Shown: positions 1 through 8,339 of the stretch, one piece after another
How positions within the stretch are numbered: the stretch's first letter is position 1
How the letters are laid out: every line of letters begins with the position of its first letter
Assembly (NCBI GenBank): GCA_021153985.1
Contig: JAJKJM010000041.1
Span: forward strand, 1 to 64,000
Length of the DNA stretch: 64,000 nt
Direction of reading: 5' to 3'
Source: Polaromonas sp.
Lineage (GTDB): Bacteria > Pseudomonadota > Gammaproteobacteria > Burkholderiales > Burkholderiaceae_C
The notes under the pieces: generated by a model
Told to the model about the DNA's origin: nothing
The model's database searches: none
What the model saw: only the letters and a program-made list of their open reading frames with translations
Made by a program: the position numbers and the translations under genes

Positions 1-12
1 CCTGGAGACTCC

Positions 13-1284
13 ATGAAAAAACTGACCCTCGTTGCAACTGCGATCATGGGACTTTTGTCCACCTCGGCCGCCATGGCGCAAAGCACCGTGACCGTCTACG
101 GCATTCTTGATGGAGGCTACAACCACGTTACCGGTCTGCGCCAAGGCTCCGTGAGCACGATTGCCAGCGGCATCATGGAAGGTTCGCGTTTCGGCCTTCG
201 CGGTTCAGAAGATATCGGCGGCGGCTACAAGGCGATCTTCACCCTCGAAAACCGCTTTGAACTCGATACCGGTTCTGTCACGAACCGCCCGAACTCCGGC
301 ACCCAGATGCCTGATCGCGTCGCTACCTCGGTGGCAGCCAGCCTTACGGGCCTTCCCCTTCCCGTTGCAACCCGTGACCTGCTGATTGCCGGCGTGAACA
401 ACACGCTCGCCACAGGCGCATTCGGCGTGAACATTGCCGGCAACCTGTTTGACCGCCAGGCTTATGTCGGCCTGGTCACCCCTGTCGGCGCCATCACGCT
501 CGGTCGCCAATACACGCCCGGCTACCTGGTGGCCGCGCAGTTTGACGCTTCGCAGACCCAGTCCAGCCTGGCTGCCGGCCAGGTTGCCAGCCTGCCCGCC
601 GCATTCGATATCCGCCTGAGCAACACCGTGCAGTACGCGATCCAGACCAGCGGCATCACGGCCTTGCTGATGTACGGCGCGGGTGAAGTCGCGGGCAGCA
701 GCTCCGCAGGCAGGTTCTGGGGTGGCATGGTCACCTACAAGGGCGACGGTTTCTCGGTGGGCTATGGCCACAACGGCAAGAACAATGAGCTGGGCCAGAA
801 ATCCCTGACCAACGACCTGATTGGCGCCACGGTCGATATCGGCCCCGGCACCCTGTATGGTGAGTACGCCACCATCAAGGACGACAATCCATCTGGCATC
901 TCCACGATTGCGGCTTCGGTGACCGCCTCCACCGGCAGCGCGGTTGTCGGCACGGCGTTCCAGAACGCTTACAACGCCGCATTCCGTCAGGACGCCAGGC
1001 TGGCGCACATCGGCTACAAGCTCACCACCGGCCCACACACCTGGGTGGTCGCCTATAACCGCCTGGACGACAAGCGCCCAGTGAACGCCGATACCAACTC
1101 CTACGGCTTTACCTACACCTACGCACTGTCCAAGCGCACCAACCTGAACGCCGTTTTGACCCGCTTTGACAACAAGGGCCAAGGCCAGGTCGCTCCAGGC
1201 GGCAATGGCTTCCTGGGTGGCGTGACCTCGGCAGCGGGCGTCGGCTCCACCAACATCGCCTTCGGTATCCGCCACACGTTCTAA
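13..1284 (+). CDS. Gram-negative porin (outer-membrane trimeric beta-barrel)
   Basis: General diffusion porin of the Burkholderiales type (porin_4 / OmpC-like). The first 22 residues form a clear Sec signal peptide (MKK, hydrophobic core, then AMA-Q cleavage). The mature part starts STVTVYGILDGGYNH, the usual first strand of this family, and the chain ends in ...IRHTF with the terminal Phe needed for BAM-mediated insertion. At 423 residues it is slightly longer than the usual 340-400; the extra length lies in Ala/Thr/Ser-rich loops around residues 95-150 and 290-330. A GGAGA ribosome site sits 5 bases before the ATG. Its promoter lies outside the window. A rho-independent terminator follows, so it is probably monocistronic. 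Substrate selectivity cannot be read from the sequence. Confidence 0.95.
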   Translation: MKKLTLVATAIMGLLSTSAAMAQSTVTVYGILDGGYNHVTGLRQGSVSTIASGIMEGSRFGLRGSEDIGGGYKAIFTLENRFELDTGSVTNRPNSGTQMPDRVATSVAASLTGLPLPVATRDLLIAGVNNTLATGAFGVNIAGNLFDRQAYVGLVTPVGAITLGRQYTPGYLVAAQFDASQTQSSLAAGQVASLPAAFDIRLSNTVQYAIQTSGITALLMYGAGEVAGSSSAGRFWGGMVTYKGDGFSVGYGHNGKNNELGQKSLTNDLIGATVDIGPGTLYGEYATIKDDNPSGISTIAASVTASTGSAVVGTAFQNAYNAAFRQDARLAHIGYKLTTGPHTWVVAYNRLDDKRPVNADTNSYGFTYTYALSKRTNLNAVLTRFDNKGQGQVAPGGNGFLGGVTSAAGVGSTNIAFGIRHTF

Positions 1285-1323
1285 ACGAAGCACCGCCCGG
1301 ATTCAACCCCGGGCCTGTATCGC

Positions 1324-1349
1324 AAAAGCCCCCTCACAGGGGCTTTTTT
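1324..1349 (+). terminator. Rho-independent terminator after porin
   Basis: AAAAGCCCC and GGGGCTTTT arms around a short loop, followed by a T run, 40 bases after the porin stop codon. The A-rich 5' arm makes it partly bidirectional, but no minus-strand gene ends here. Confidence 0.9.
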
Positions 1350-1392
1350 CATGGGCATTCCCATGCTGCGGGTCCGGCGCTAACATGGCCCC

Positions 1393-2022
1393 ATGACTAC
1401 CGCACTCGACACCGCGCTGAACGCCGCCGACGGCGCATTGCGCACCCTCTTTGCCACACCGCACGCCAGCCGTGCCTGCCCCACCGTGCCCAGCGAAAAA
1501 ACCGAACTGGCCCTGCAAGACAAGGCGCTGTCCGGTGCGCTGATGCGGGTCAATCACGTGGGTGAGGTCTGTGCGCAGGCCTTGTATGCGGCGCAGGCAT
1601 TGGGCACTCGTGACCCGGTGCTGCGCGAACATTTCCTGGAGGCCAGCCGCGAAGAAGGCGACCACTTGGCCTGGACCAAAAACCGGCTGGACGAGCTCGG
1701 CGCCCGCCCTTCCCTGCTCAATCCGCTCTGGTATGCCGGCGCCTTTGGCCTTGGGCTGGTGGCCAGCCGGCTGGGTGACCGCCTGAGCCTGGGCTTTGTT
1801 GTGGAAACCGAGCGCCAGGTCGAGGCGCATCTGGCCAGCCACCTCGAGCGCCTTCCGCAGGGCGATCATGAATCGCGCGCCATCGTGGCCCAGATGAAAG
1901 ACGACGAAGCCCTGCACGCACGTGAAGCGGAGCAGGCCGGCGCCCTGCAGTTGCCCGAGCCCGTGAAGGCCCTCATGCGGTCAGCGGCGCGCGTCATGAC
2001 GACCACGGCGCACTACCTCTGA
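1393..2022 (+). CDS. coq7: 3-demethoxyubiquinol 3-hydroxylase (Coq7)
   Basis: Membrane-associated di-iron hydroxylase carrying out the penultimate step of ubiquinone synthesis. The ligands of the ferritin-like di-iron site are visible: Glu in NHVGEV, E-x-x-H in REEGDH, Glu in VVETER and E-x-x-H in DEALHA. Length (209 aa) matches the proteobacterial Coq7 family (about 210 aa). An upstream ATG at 1385 is in another frame, so 1393 is the start. The gene stands alone between a terminator and a convergent OsmC gene. Confidence 0.95.
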   Translation: MTTALDTALNAADGALRTLFATPHASRACPTVPSEKTELALQDKALSGALMRVNHVGEVCAQALYAAQALGTRDPVLREHFLEASREEGDHLAWTKNRLDELGARPSLLNPLWYAGAFGLGLVASRLGDRLSLGFVVETERQVEAHLASHLERLPQGDHESRAIVAQMKDDEALHAREAEQAGALQLPEPVKALMRSAARVMTTTAHYL

Positions 2023-2065
2023 TCCTTCCGGTCTTGAAGCAGTTTACCGGCCGGACGAATGCCCC

Positions 2066-2120
2066 GCTATTAATTTGGTAGCTGCTTGCCCATTATTTGC
2101 CTGGGCTACAGGCCCAAAAC
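2066..2120 (+). repeat. Dispersed short repeat, copy A (between convergent genes)
   Basis: One of seven copies of a repeat that starts with a 17-base imperfect palindrome (here GCTATTAATTTGGTAGC), has a variable middle of about 20 bases, and then a TGGGCTACAGGCCCAA block. It fills most of the gap between the coq7 stop and the 3' end of the OsmC gene. Related copies are at 6917, 9449, 14061, 15825, 35296 and 58900. Confidence 0.75.
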
Positions 2121-2124
2121 ACCC

Positions 2125-2583
2125 TCAAACCTCGATCACTTCAAAGGTCGTGGTGATCTCAGCCGTCTTCGCCAGCATGATGGTGGCCGAGCAGTATTTG
2201 TCGTGGCTCATGGTGATGGCGCGCTCGACAACACCGACCGCCAGGCCACGCCCCGTCACCACAAAATGCATGTGGATCTTGGTAAACACCTTGGGGTCCG
2301 TGGGCGCCCTTTCGGCATCCAACTTCACCGAGCAGCTCCGCACATCCTGGCGGCCGCGCTTGAGGATCAGCACCACGTCATAGGCCGTGCAACCACCCGC
2401 GCCCGCCAGCACAGTTTCCATGGGCCGGGGCGCCAGGTTGGCGCCGCCGTTCTCGGGTTTGTCTGCGTCGGGCGCACCATCCATTAACAGGGTGTGGCCG
2501 CTCCCCGTCTTGGCGAGAAAACTCATGCTGGAGGGCGACCCTGTCGTGGCGCTGTTGCCTGTCCAGCTCACCGTGCATTCCAT
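2125..2583 (-). CDS. OsmC family peroxiredoxin-like protein
   Basis: OsmC/Ohr-superfamily thiol protein, expected to reduce organic hydroperoxides in the cytoplasm. The two family cysteines are visible, one in GGCTAYDVVLIL at the start of the central helix and one in VRSCSVKL. Length (152 aa) fits the YhfA-like OsmC branch rather than Ohr. The ATG at 2583 is preceded by a GGAGAGAG ribosome site on the minus strand. It is transcribed away from the small-RNA promoter at 2653 and has no operon partner. Assignment to the superfamily is firm; the natural substrate is not known. Confidence 0.9.
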   Translation of the reverse strand: MECTVSWTGNSATTGSPSSMSFLAKTGSGHTLLMDGAPDADKPENGGANLAPRPMETVLAGAGGCTAYDVVLILKRGRQDVRSCSVKLDAERAPTDPKVFTKIHMHFVVTGRGLAVGVVERAITMSHDKYCSATIMLAKTAEITTTFEVIEV

Positions 2584-2652
2584 AAATCTCTCTCCTTATG
2601 CAGTAAATAAATAACTAAAGCGTGAAAAATGTCGAGTTTGCGCCACAGAATA

Positions 2653-2682
2653 TTGTGCAGCGCAACATCACCGCGCTATACT
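2653..2682 (+). promoter_or_regulatory. Sigma-70-type promoter of candidate small RNA
   Basis: TTGTGC (2653-2658) and TATACT (2677-2682) are separated by 18 bases. This predicts a start site near 2689, just upstream of a structured region that ends in a strong terminator at 2803. No coding start lies between promoter and terminator. Confidence 0.6.
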
Positions 2683-2688
2683 GAAATC

Positions 2689-2803
2689 ATCGCACCAATA
2701 CAGATAGCTTTCGCGTCACAAGGTATTGGTTGCACCGGTTGTCTCCTCCACCTCCTCTAAGGGTGGATTTACAGGCCCAGACTGCAAAGTCTGGGCCTTT
2801 TTT
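2689..2803 (+). ncRNA. Candidate small RNA with anti-Shine-Dalgarno hairpin (or ilvA leader)
   Basis: A region of about 115 bases bounded by a promoter and an intrinsic terminator, with no ATG-started ORF. Three hairpins are visible. The first pairs ACCAATAC (2694-2701) with GTATTGGT (2723-2730). The second pairs TCCACC (2747-2752) with GGTGGA (2762-2767), leaving TCCTCTAAG in the loop. The third is the terminator stem. The stretch 2742-2758 is almost all C/T and contains CACCTCCT, identical to the anti-SD core of 16S rRNA, so the RNA could pair with mRNA ribosome sites. ilvA begins 137 bases after the terminator, so a transcription-attenuated leader is the main alternative; no leader peptide rich in Ile/Val/Leu codons is evident. 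Confidence 0.55.
2774..2803 (+). terminator. Strong intrinsic terminator of small RNA / ilvA leader
   Basis: A perfect 10-bp stem GGCCCAGACT / AGTCTGGGCC around a GCAA loop, followed by six Ts. Confidence 0.9.
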
Positions 2804-2939
2804 CTTGGCCTTTCCGGATTCGCCTGCTTTTCCCGATTCCCGTAGCGGGTCTCACGCGTCACGAGGGCGGCTTCCACGGTGAGCGCCTGCAGTTTCGGCT
2901 TTTTCGTGCCCCACTATGATGTCAGGCTGCGAGAAAACC

Positions 2940-4580
2940 ATGCCCACCCCCACCAAAACCGCCACACACCGCCCCAAAACCGCCGCCGGCACCGCGCCCC
3001 CCGGCAAGCTTTCCACCAAGTCTTCCGGCAAACCGCTGCAGCCCGCCGACTACCTGAAGAAGATTTTGACGGCGCGTGTCTACGATGTGGCGATTGAATC
3101 AAACCTTGAGCCCGCCAAAAACCTCGGCCTCCGCCTGAAGAACACCGTTCTCCTCAAGCGCGAAGACCAGCAGCCGGTATTCAGCTTCAAGCTGCGCGGC
3201 GCCTATAACAAGATGGCCCACCTGAGCCCGGCGCAGCTCAAGAAAGGCGTGATCTGCGCTTCAGCCGGCAACCATGCCCAGGGCGTGGCCCTCAGCGCGC
3301 AAAAGCTCGGCGCCCGCGCCGTCATCGTCATGCCCACCACCACGCCGCAGCTCAAGGTCGACGCGGTCAGGGCCTGGGGAGGCGAGGTCGTGCTGCATGG
3401 CGACAGCTACTCAGACGCCTACGGCCACGCCGTGGTGCTCGAGAAAAAACAGGGCCTGACCTTCGTGCACCCCTTCGATGACCCCGATGTCATCGCCGGC
3501 CAGGGCACGATCGCGATGGAAATCCTGATGCAGCTGCAAACACTGGGCTCCAGCCGTCTCGACGCCGTGTTTGTGGCGATTGGCGGCGGCGGGCTCATCT
3601 CCGGCGTGGCCAACTACATCAAGGCCGTGCGGCCCGAGATCAAGGTCATCGGCGTGCAGATGAACGATTCCGACGCCATGATGCAGTCGGTCACCGCGAA
3701 AAAACGCGTCACCCTCAGCGACGTGGGCCTCTTTGCCGACGGCACCGCCGTCAAGCTGGTGGGCGAAGAGACCTTCCGCATCAGCCGCGAGCTGGTCGAT
3801 GAATTCATCACCGTCGACACCGACGCCGTCTGCGCCGCCATCAAGGATATTTTTGTCGACACGCGCAGCATCGTCGAGCCTTCCGGCGCGATGGCCGTGG
3901 CCGCCATCAAACAGTACGTGGCGACCCACAAGACAAAGGGCGAGACCTACGCTGCCATCCTGTGCGGCGCCAACATGAACTTCGATCGCCTGCGCTTCGT
4001 TGCCGAGCGTGCCGAGGTCGGCGAAGAGCGCGAAGCCCTGTTCGCTGTGACGATTCCCGAAGAGCGCGGCAGCTTTCGGCATTTTTGTGAGCTGATCGGC
4101 GAACTGCCGGGTGGACCGCGCAGCGTGACCGAGTTCAACTACCGCATTAACGATGACGCCAAGGCCCATGTCTTCGTGGGCCTGACCACCTCGGCCAAGG
4201 GCGAGAGCAGCAAGATCGCCGCGAATTTCTCGCGCCACGGCTTCAAGGCGCTGGATCTCACGCACGACGAGCTCGCCAAGGAGCACATCCGCCATATGGT
4301 GGGCGGGCACAGCGCGCTGTCCAAAGACGAGCGCCTGCTGCGCTTTATCTTCCCCGAGCGCCCCGGCGCACTGATGAAGTTTCTCTCCAGCATGCGGCCG
4401 GGCTGGAATATCAGCCTCTTTCATTACCGCAACCAGGGCGCCGACTACGGGCGCATCCTGGTGGGCCTGCAGGTGCCCAAGGCCGACAACAAGGCTTTCA
4501 AGGATTTCCTGGACACCCTCGGCTACCCCCACGTCGAAGAAACCGCCAACCCCGTCTACCGGTTGTTTCTGCAGAGCTGA
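2940..4580 (+). CDS. ilvA: Threonine ammonia-lyase, biosynthetic (IlvA)
   Basis: PLP-dependent deamination of L-threonine to 2-oxobutanoate, the first step of isoleucine synthesis. The PLP lysine lies in SFKLRGAYN, the Asn/His phosphate-side motif in SAGNHAQGVA, and the glycine loop in IGGGGLISG. The C-terminal third holds two ACT-like regulatory domains (near AVTIPEERGSFRHFCELIG and RFIFPERPGALMKFL), the mark of the Ile-inhibited biosynthetic enzyme. The ORF opens at 2916, but I prefer the ATG at 2940 (MPTPTK) because a GAGAA ribosome site precedes it. The first 30 residues are a Lys/Thr/Pro-rich tail not needed for the fold. Expression may be affected by the terminator just upstream. Confidence 0.95.
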   Translation: MPTPTKTATHRPKTAAGTAPPGKLSTKSSGKPLQPADYLKKILTARVYDVAIESNLEPAKNLGLRLKNTVLLKREDQQPVFSFKLRGAYNKMAHLSPAQLKKGVICASAGNHAQGVALSAQKLGARAVIVMPTTTPQLKVDAVRAWGGEVVLHGDSYSDAYGHAVVLEKKQGLTFVHPFDDPDVIAGQGTIAMEILMQLQTLGSSRLDAVFVAIGGGGLISGVANYIKAVRPEIKVIGVQMNDSDAMMQSVTAKKRVTLSDVGLFADGTAVKLVGEETFRISRELVDEFITVDTDAVCAAIKDIFVDTRSIVEPSGAMAVAAIKQYVATHKTKGETYAAILCGANMNFDRLRFVAERAEVGEEREALFAVTIPEERGSFRHFCELIGELPGGPRSVTEFNYRINDDAKAHVFVGLTTSAKGESSKIAANFSRHGFKALDLTHDELAKEHIRHMVGGHSALSKDERLLRFIFPERPGALMKFLSSMRPGWNISLFHYRNQGADYGRILVGLQVPKADNKAFKDFLDTLGYPHVEETANPVYRLFLQS

Positions 4581-4595
4581 ACAACCACACACGCC

Positions 4596-4859
4596 ATGAG
4601 CCCACAGGCCGCAGCCCCGACCACACCCGCTCTGGCGAACACCTCGGTGTGCCCCCGCTGCGGCGCCGGCCTGCGCTGCGGCATGGTGGCGGGCGATGCC
4701 GAATGCTGGTGCGTGCAACTGCCGCACGTCATGCCCGTGCCCTCCGAACGAACCCCGCAAGCGGAAGGCAGCGCGCTGTCCTGCTTCTGCCCCGCTTGCC
4801 TGAAGCAAATCACCGATGAACGCTCCCGACTTTCTACCCTCCCGCCTGCCCGCGATTGA
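4596..4859 (+). CDS. Small cysteine-rich CWC family protein
   Basis: 87-residue protein with [19 protein letters not shown] and CFCPACL, the pattern of the Cys_rich_CWC family of proteobacteria, likely a small zinc-binding fold of unknown function. It starts 15 bases after the ilvA stop, and its last 44 bases overlap the start of cobT in another frame, so the three are probably co-transcribed and translationally coupled. The family call rests on the C-W-C motif and length; no biochemical role is inferred. Confidence 0.7.
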   Translation: MSPQAAAPTTPALANTSVCPRCGAGLRCGMVAGDAECWCVQLPHVMPVPSERTPQAEGSALSCFCPACLKQITDERSRLSTLPPARD

Positions 4860-5877
4860 GCCCACCGCCAACGCCTCGCTCGAGGCCAGGCTGCGGCACA
4901 AGATCGACCACAAGACCAAGCCGCTGGGCGCGCTCGGCCGCCTCGAAAGTCTGGCGCTGCAGTTGGGCCTGATCCAGCAGAACGAAAACATCACGCTGCG
5001 TGAACCGCAGATGGTGGTGTTTGCAGCCGACCACGGCATCGCCGCGGAAGGCGTGTCAGCCTACCCACAGGCCGTCACGGTGCAAATGGTCGGCAACATG
5101 CTGGCCGGCGGCGCCGCCATCAATGTGTTTGCACGCCAGCATGGCTTTGCGTTGCAAGTGGTCGATGCCGGTGTGGCCGCCGACCTGCCGGCGCACCCGC
5201 AATTGCTGCAGCACAAGATCGCCCACGGCACACGCAACATCCGCCAGGAGCCCGCCATGACGCCTACGCAAGCGCAAGCCGCATTGCAGGCCGGCATGAG
5301 CATCGTGAAGAACCTGCCCGGCAACGTGGTCGCCTTCGGCGAGATGGGCATTGCCAACACGTCCGCTGCCGCCCTGCTGTTCGCACGCCTGGCAGGCGTC
5401 AGCGTCGACGACGCCACCGGCCGCGGCACAGGCCTGGATGACACGCAACTCACGCACAAACGCCAGGTGCTCGCGGCTGCGTTGGAGCGCCATGCCGGCG
5501 CGACCCAGCCCCTGGACGTGCTGGCCGCCCTGGGCGGTTTTGAAATCGCCATGATGGCCGGCGCCATGCTGCAGGCCGCGAGTGAGCGCCGCGTGGTACT
5601 GGTCGACGGTTTTATTGCCGGTGCGGCCGCGCTGGTGGCGCGCGCCCTGTCGCCCTCCGTGCAAGACTACATGGTGTTTTGCCACCAGGGTGATGAACAC
5701 GGCCACCGCCTGCTGCTGGTCCACCTGAAAGCGCAGCCGCTGCTGGCGCTGGACTTGCGCCTTGGCGAGGGCACGGGTGCGCTGCTGGCATGGCCGCTGG
5801 TGCAGTCGGCGGCCAACTTTCTCAACGAGATGGCCAGCTTTGAGTCCGCAGGCGTGAGCGGCAAGGAAAGCGCCTGA
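4816..5877 (+). CDS. cobT: Nicotinate-nucleotide--dimethylbenzimidazole phosphoribosyltransferase
   Basis: Makes alpha-ribazole 5'-phosphate from nicotinate mononucleotide and 5,6-dimethylbenzimidazole for the lower ligand of cobalamin. Recognisable are the N-terminal [40 protein letters not shown], and the C-terminal [15 protein letters not shown], which carries the catalytic Glu. Length (353 aa) is typical of CobT. The ATG at 4816 lies inside the CWC gene. cobS follows after 16 bases. No cobalamin riboswitch was seen upstream, and the genes appear to ride on the ilvA transcript. Confidence 0.96.
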   Translation: MNAPDFLPSRLPAIEPTANASLEARLRHKIDHKTKPLGALGRLESLALQLGLIQQNENITLREPQMVVFAADHGIAAEGVSAYPQAVTVQMVGNMLAGGAAINVFARQHGFALQVVDAGVAADLPAHPQLLQHKIAHGTRNIRQEPAMTPTQAQAALQAGMSIVKNLPGNVVAFGEMGIANTSAAALLFARLAGVSVDDATGRGTGLDDTQLTHKRQVLAAALERHAGATQPLDVLAALGGFEIAMMAGAMLQAASERRVVLVDGFIAGAAALVARALSPSVQDYMVFCHQGDEHGHRLLLVHLKAQPLLALDLRLGEGTGALLAWPLVQSAANFLNEMASFESAGVSGKESA

Positions 5878-5893
5878 ACCCCATGAGCCCCGC

Positions 5894-6748
5894 ATGACAG
5901 CCATCGCCCAGTTCGTCCGCGAGTACCTGCTTGCCGTGCAGTTCTTCACCCGCATCCCCGTCACGGGGCGGCTGGCCGAATGGGTGGGCTACAGCCCCGA
6001 GCTGCTGCGCGCCAGCGCCGGGCACTTTCCGGGCGTGGGCATCCTGGCAGGTATTGCCGCAGCGGCCGCCTATGCGTTGTTTCAGGCCATGCTGCCCGAC
6101 ACCACCTTCACGCCCTTGGTGGCCGCCGCCTTTTCCACTGCCGCCACCGTACTGCTGACGGGCGGTTTTCATGAAGACGGCCTGGCCGACGTGGCCGACG
6201 GCCTGGGCGGCAGCTACGACAAGGACCGCGCGCTGCAGATCATGAAAGACTCGCGCGTGGGTGCTTTCGGCGCCATGGCGCTGGTGCTGGCTGTGCTGTG
6301 CAAAGTCTCGCTGCTGGCCATCCTCGGCTCTGTCGAAGGCCTGCCCACCGGATGGGGCGAATGGGAAGAGGCGCCCTTTGCCACCTGGTATGTCTGCGCC
6401 GCATTGATGACCGGCCATGTCGTCTCGCGCGGCTTGCCGCTGCTGCTGATTTATCTGCTGCCGCATGTGGGCGACACCGTCGCTTCCAAGTCCAAACCGC
6501 TGGCCGACCAGATCGGGCCGGGAAGTCTGCTGGTGGGTTTGGCCTGGTGCTTCGGCGTGCTGGCCCTGGCCACCCTCGCACTCGACGCTTTGAATCTGGT
6601 GGTCGCCTGCAGCTTTGCGGTGCTCGCCCTGCTCTGGATGGGCCGGCTCTTCAAACGGCGCCTGCAGGGTTTTACCGGCGACTGTTTAGGTGCCACGCAG
6701 CAGGTTTGCGAAATCGCTTTCTACTTGGGCCTGGCCGTCAGCCTATGA
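5894..6748 (+). CDS. cobS: Adenosylcobinamide-GDP ribazoletransferase (cobalamin synthase)
   Basis: Integral inner-membrane enzyme that joins adenosylcobinamide-GDP to alpha-ribazole (phosphate), the final assembly step of cobalamin. The metal-binding signature GGFHEDGLADVADGLGG is present near residue 95, and the N-terminal FFTRIPV motif is typical. Several hydrophobic helices follow (for example LVVACSFAVLALLWMG). Length 284 aa is slightly above the usual 250-260. It sits between cobT and the phosphatase gene, as in other lower-ligand clusters. Confidence 0.95.
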   Translation: MTAIAQFVREYLLAVQFFTRIPVTGRLAEWVGYSPELLRASAGHFPGVGILAGIAAAAAYALFQAMLPDTTFTPLVAAAFSTAATVLLTGGFHEDGLADVADGLGGSYDKDRALQIMKDSRVGAFGAMALVLAVLCKVSLLAILGSVEGLPTGWGEWEEAPFATWYVCAALMTGHVVSRGLPLLLIYLLPHVGDTVASKSKPLADQIGPGSLLVGLAWCFGVLALATLALDALNLVVACSFAVLALLWMGRLFKRRLQGFTGDCLGATQQVCEIAFYLGLAVSL

Positions 6749-6761
6749 CCGTTATCAAGCC

Positions 6762-7319
6762 ATGAAACTCTGGCTGGTCCGCCACGCAACGCCTTTGGTT
6801 GAACCTGGCATTTGCTACGGCCGGAAAAACGTCCCGGCCAACGTGGCTGCAACCGCAGAATGCGCCCGGCAATTGGCTGAACTACTTCCCGCCGCCACGC
6901 GTGCCATCAGCTCTCCGCTACAAAGATGTGAGCAGCTAGCCCAGGCGCTACATGGGCTGCGGCCCGATTTGACTTATAAAACCGACCCTCGGCTGCAGGA
7001 GATGGACTTCGGCGATTGGGAAGGCTGCGCCTGGCAAGACATCGCTCCCGCCGACCTTCAGTCCTGGACCGACGGCTTTGCCCACCATGCCGTAGGCGGC
7101 AGCGGCGAAAGCACCATGCAGGTGATGGCGCGCGTGGCTGAAGCCTTTGACGAATTGCAGGGCCCTGCCGACACCTTATGGATCACGCATGCTGGCGTGA
7201 TTCGCGCTGCGGAACTGATTGCACGCGGTGTGCGTCAGATAGCCAGCGCCGATCAGTGGCCGACAGAAGCGCCCGCCTACGGACAATGGTGCACACTCGA
7301 ACTGCAAGCTCACTCATAA
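6762..7319 (+). CDS. cobC: Alpha-ribazole phosphatase-like histidine phosphatase (CobC)
   Basis: Histidine phosphatase superfamily. The catalytic LVRHATP motif lies at the N terminus, with ISSPLQRC, MDFGDWEG and the second-His motif ITHAGVIR. Position after cobT-cobS supports dephosphorylation of alpha-ribazole phosphate or adenosylcobalamin phosphate. The ORF opens at 6690 inside cobS, but the ATG at 6762 gives the family start MKLWLVRHA, so the real protein is 185 aa. Bases 6917-6980 match the dispersed repeat and encode about residues 52-73 (after PLQRC) without breaking the frame. Confidence 0.88.
   Translation: MKLWLVRHATPLVEPGICYGRKNVPANVAATAECARQLAELLPAATRAISSPLQRCEQLAQALHGLRPDLTYKTDPRLQEMDFGDWEGCAWQDIAPADLQSWTDGFAHHAVGGSGESTMQVMARVAEAFDELQGPADTLWITHAGVIRAAELIARGVRQIASADQWPTEAPAYGQWCTLELQAHS
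6917..6980 (+). repeat. Dispersed short repeat, copy G, read in frame inside cobC
   Basis: Matches the family in order: GCTACAAAGATG..., AGCAGCTAGC, CATGGGCTGCGGCCCGATTT, then a CTTATAAA end like the CATAAA ends of copies E and F. It is the only plus-strand copy wholly inside a coding region. It covers a segment between conserved motifs of the phosphatase and keeps the reading frame. Confidence 0.65.
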
Positions 7320-7342
7320 AACCCAGACAAGGCATCAAACAA

Positions 7343-8311
7343 ATGGCAGCAACTCTGGATGGTCAGCTCGTGGTGGCGATCTCGTCACGCGCGCTGTTTG
7401 ACTTTGAAGAAGAAAACCAGGTCTTTGAAACCGGCATGACGGCCGAGCCCGTGCCCGGCGCCAAAAAGGACGCGGCCTACATGAAGCTGCAGCTTGAGCG
7501 CCTGGATGTGCCGGCCAAGCCCGGCGTGGCCTTCTCGCTCGTCAAGAAACTGCTGGCCTTTAACGAAGCACCCGAAAGCGCCGGCGAAGCCGCCAGCCCC
7601 GCCGCGCCCGCGCAACGCGTGGAGGTCGTGATCCTTTCGCGCAACGACCCGGTCTCCGGCATGCGCGTGTTCCGCTCAGCCCAGCACTACGGCCTGAAGA
7701 TTGAGCGCGGCACCTTCAACCGCGGCGAAGCGCCCTGGCGCTACCTCAAGCCGCTGCACGCCAACCTGTTTTTGTCAGCCCACCTGAGCGACGTGCGCGA
7801 CGCCCTGCTGGCAGGTGTTCCGGCCGCGCAGGTCTACCCGCACTCGGTGCGCGCCAGCGACGCCCACCCCAACGAAGTGCGCATTGCCTTTGACGGCGAC
7901 GCGGTGATCTTCTCAGACGAGGCCGAGCGCGTCTTCCAGGCGCAAGGCCTTTCCGCCTTCCAGCAGCATGAGCGCGACAAGGCCACGCAGCCGCTGCTGG
8001 CCGGCCCCTTCAAGCCTTTGCTCGAGGCGCTGCACCGCCTGCAGCAAGTGGGCACCTCGCGCATGCGCATACGCACCGCGCTCGTCACCGCACGCAGCGC
8101 CCCGGCGCATGAACGCGCCATCCGCACGTTGATGGACTGGAACATCGAGGTCGACGAGGCTATGTTCCTGGGAGGCCTGGCAAAGGGCGAATTCCTGCGC
8201 GAGTTCGAACCCGACTTCTTCTTTGACGACCAGACCGGCCATGTCCACTCCGCCTCGCAACATGTGCCTTCGGGCCATGTGGCCAGCGGTGTTTCGAACC
8301 AGCTGTCCTGA
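7343..8311 (+). CDS. 5'-nucleotidase family protein
   Basis: Member of the bacterial 5'-nucleotidase family (Pfam 5-nucleotidase, related to cytosolic 5'-nucleotidase I), a HAD-like hydrolase of nucleoside monophosphates. Seen are ISSRALFDFEEE at the N terminus, the nucleotidase-type VVILSRNDPVSGMRVF, AFDGDAVIFSDEAE, and the acidic FFFDDQTGHV near the C terminus. The ORF is open from 7178, but the ATG at 7343 starts the conserved domain, giving 322 aa. It follows cobC by 23 bases. A direct link to cobalamin is not known for this family and is not inferred. Confidence 0.85.
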   Translation: MAATLDGQLVVAISSRALFDFEEENQVFETGMTAEPVPGAKKDAAYMKLQLERLDVPAKPGVAFSLVKKLLAFNEAPESAGEAASPAAPAQRVEVVILSRNDPVSGMRVFRSAQHYGLKIERGTFNRGEAPWRYLKPLHANLFLSAHLSDVRDALLAGVPAAQVYPHSVRASDAHPNEVRIAFDGDAVIFSDEAERVFQAQGLSAFQQHERDKATQPLLAGPFKPLLEALHRLQQVGTSRMRIRTALVTARSAPAHERAIRTLMDWNIEVDEAMFLGGLAKGEFLREFEPDFFFDDQTGHVHSASQHVPSGHVASGVSNQLS

Positions 8312-8339
8312 ATACGAATAACAACGAGCGCCCCCCATC

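Noticed and set aside
205-1293. Long minus-strand ORF (362 aa) opposite the porin gene
   Set aside because: Repetitive Gly/Val/Asp/His composition typical of antisense frames in GC-rich DNA; no family motif, and the porin is certain.
2086-2487. Plus-strand ORF of 133 aa opposite the OsmC gene
   Set aside because: Antisense of a recognised OsmC protein; its start lies in repeat copy A.
4400-4820. Cobalamin riboswitch sought upstream of cobT
   Set aside because: The upstream DNA is coding (ilvA and CWC genes) and no B12-box-like sequence was recognised.
3411-5039. Long minus-strand ORF (542 aa) opposite ilvA and cobT
   Set aside because: Shadow of two well-supported genes; composition is antisense-like and no ribosome site is seen.
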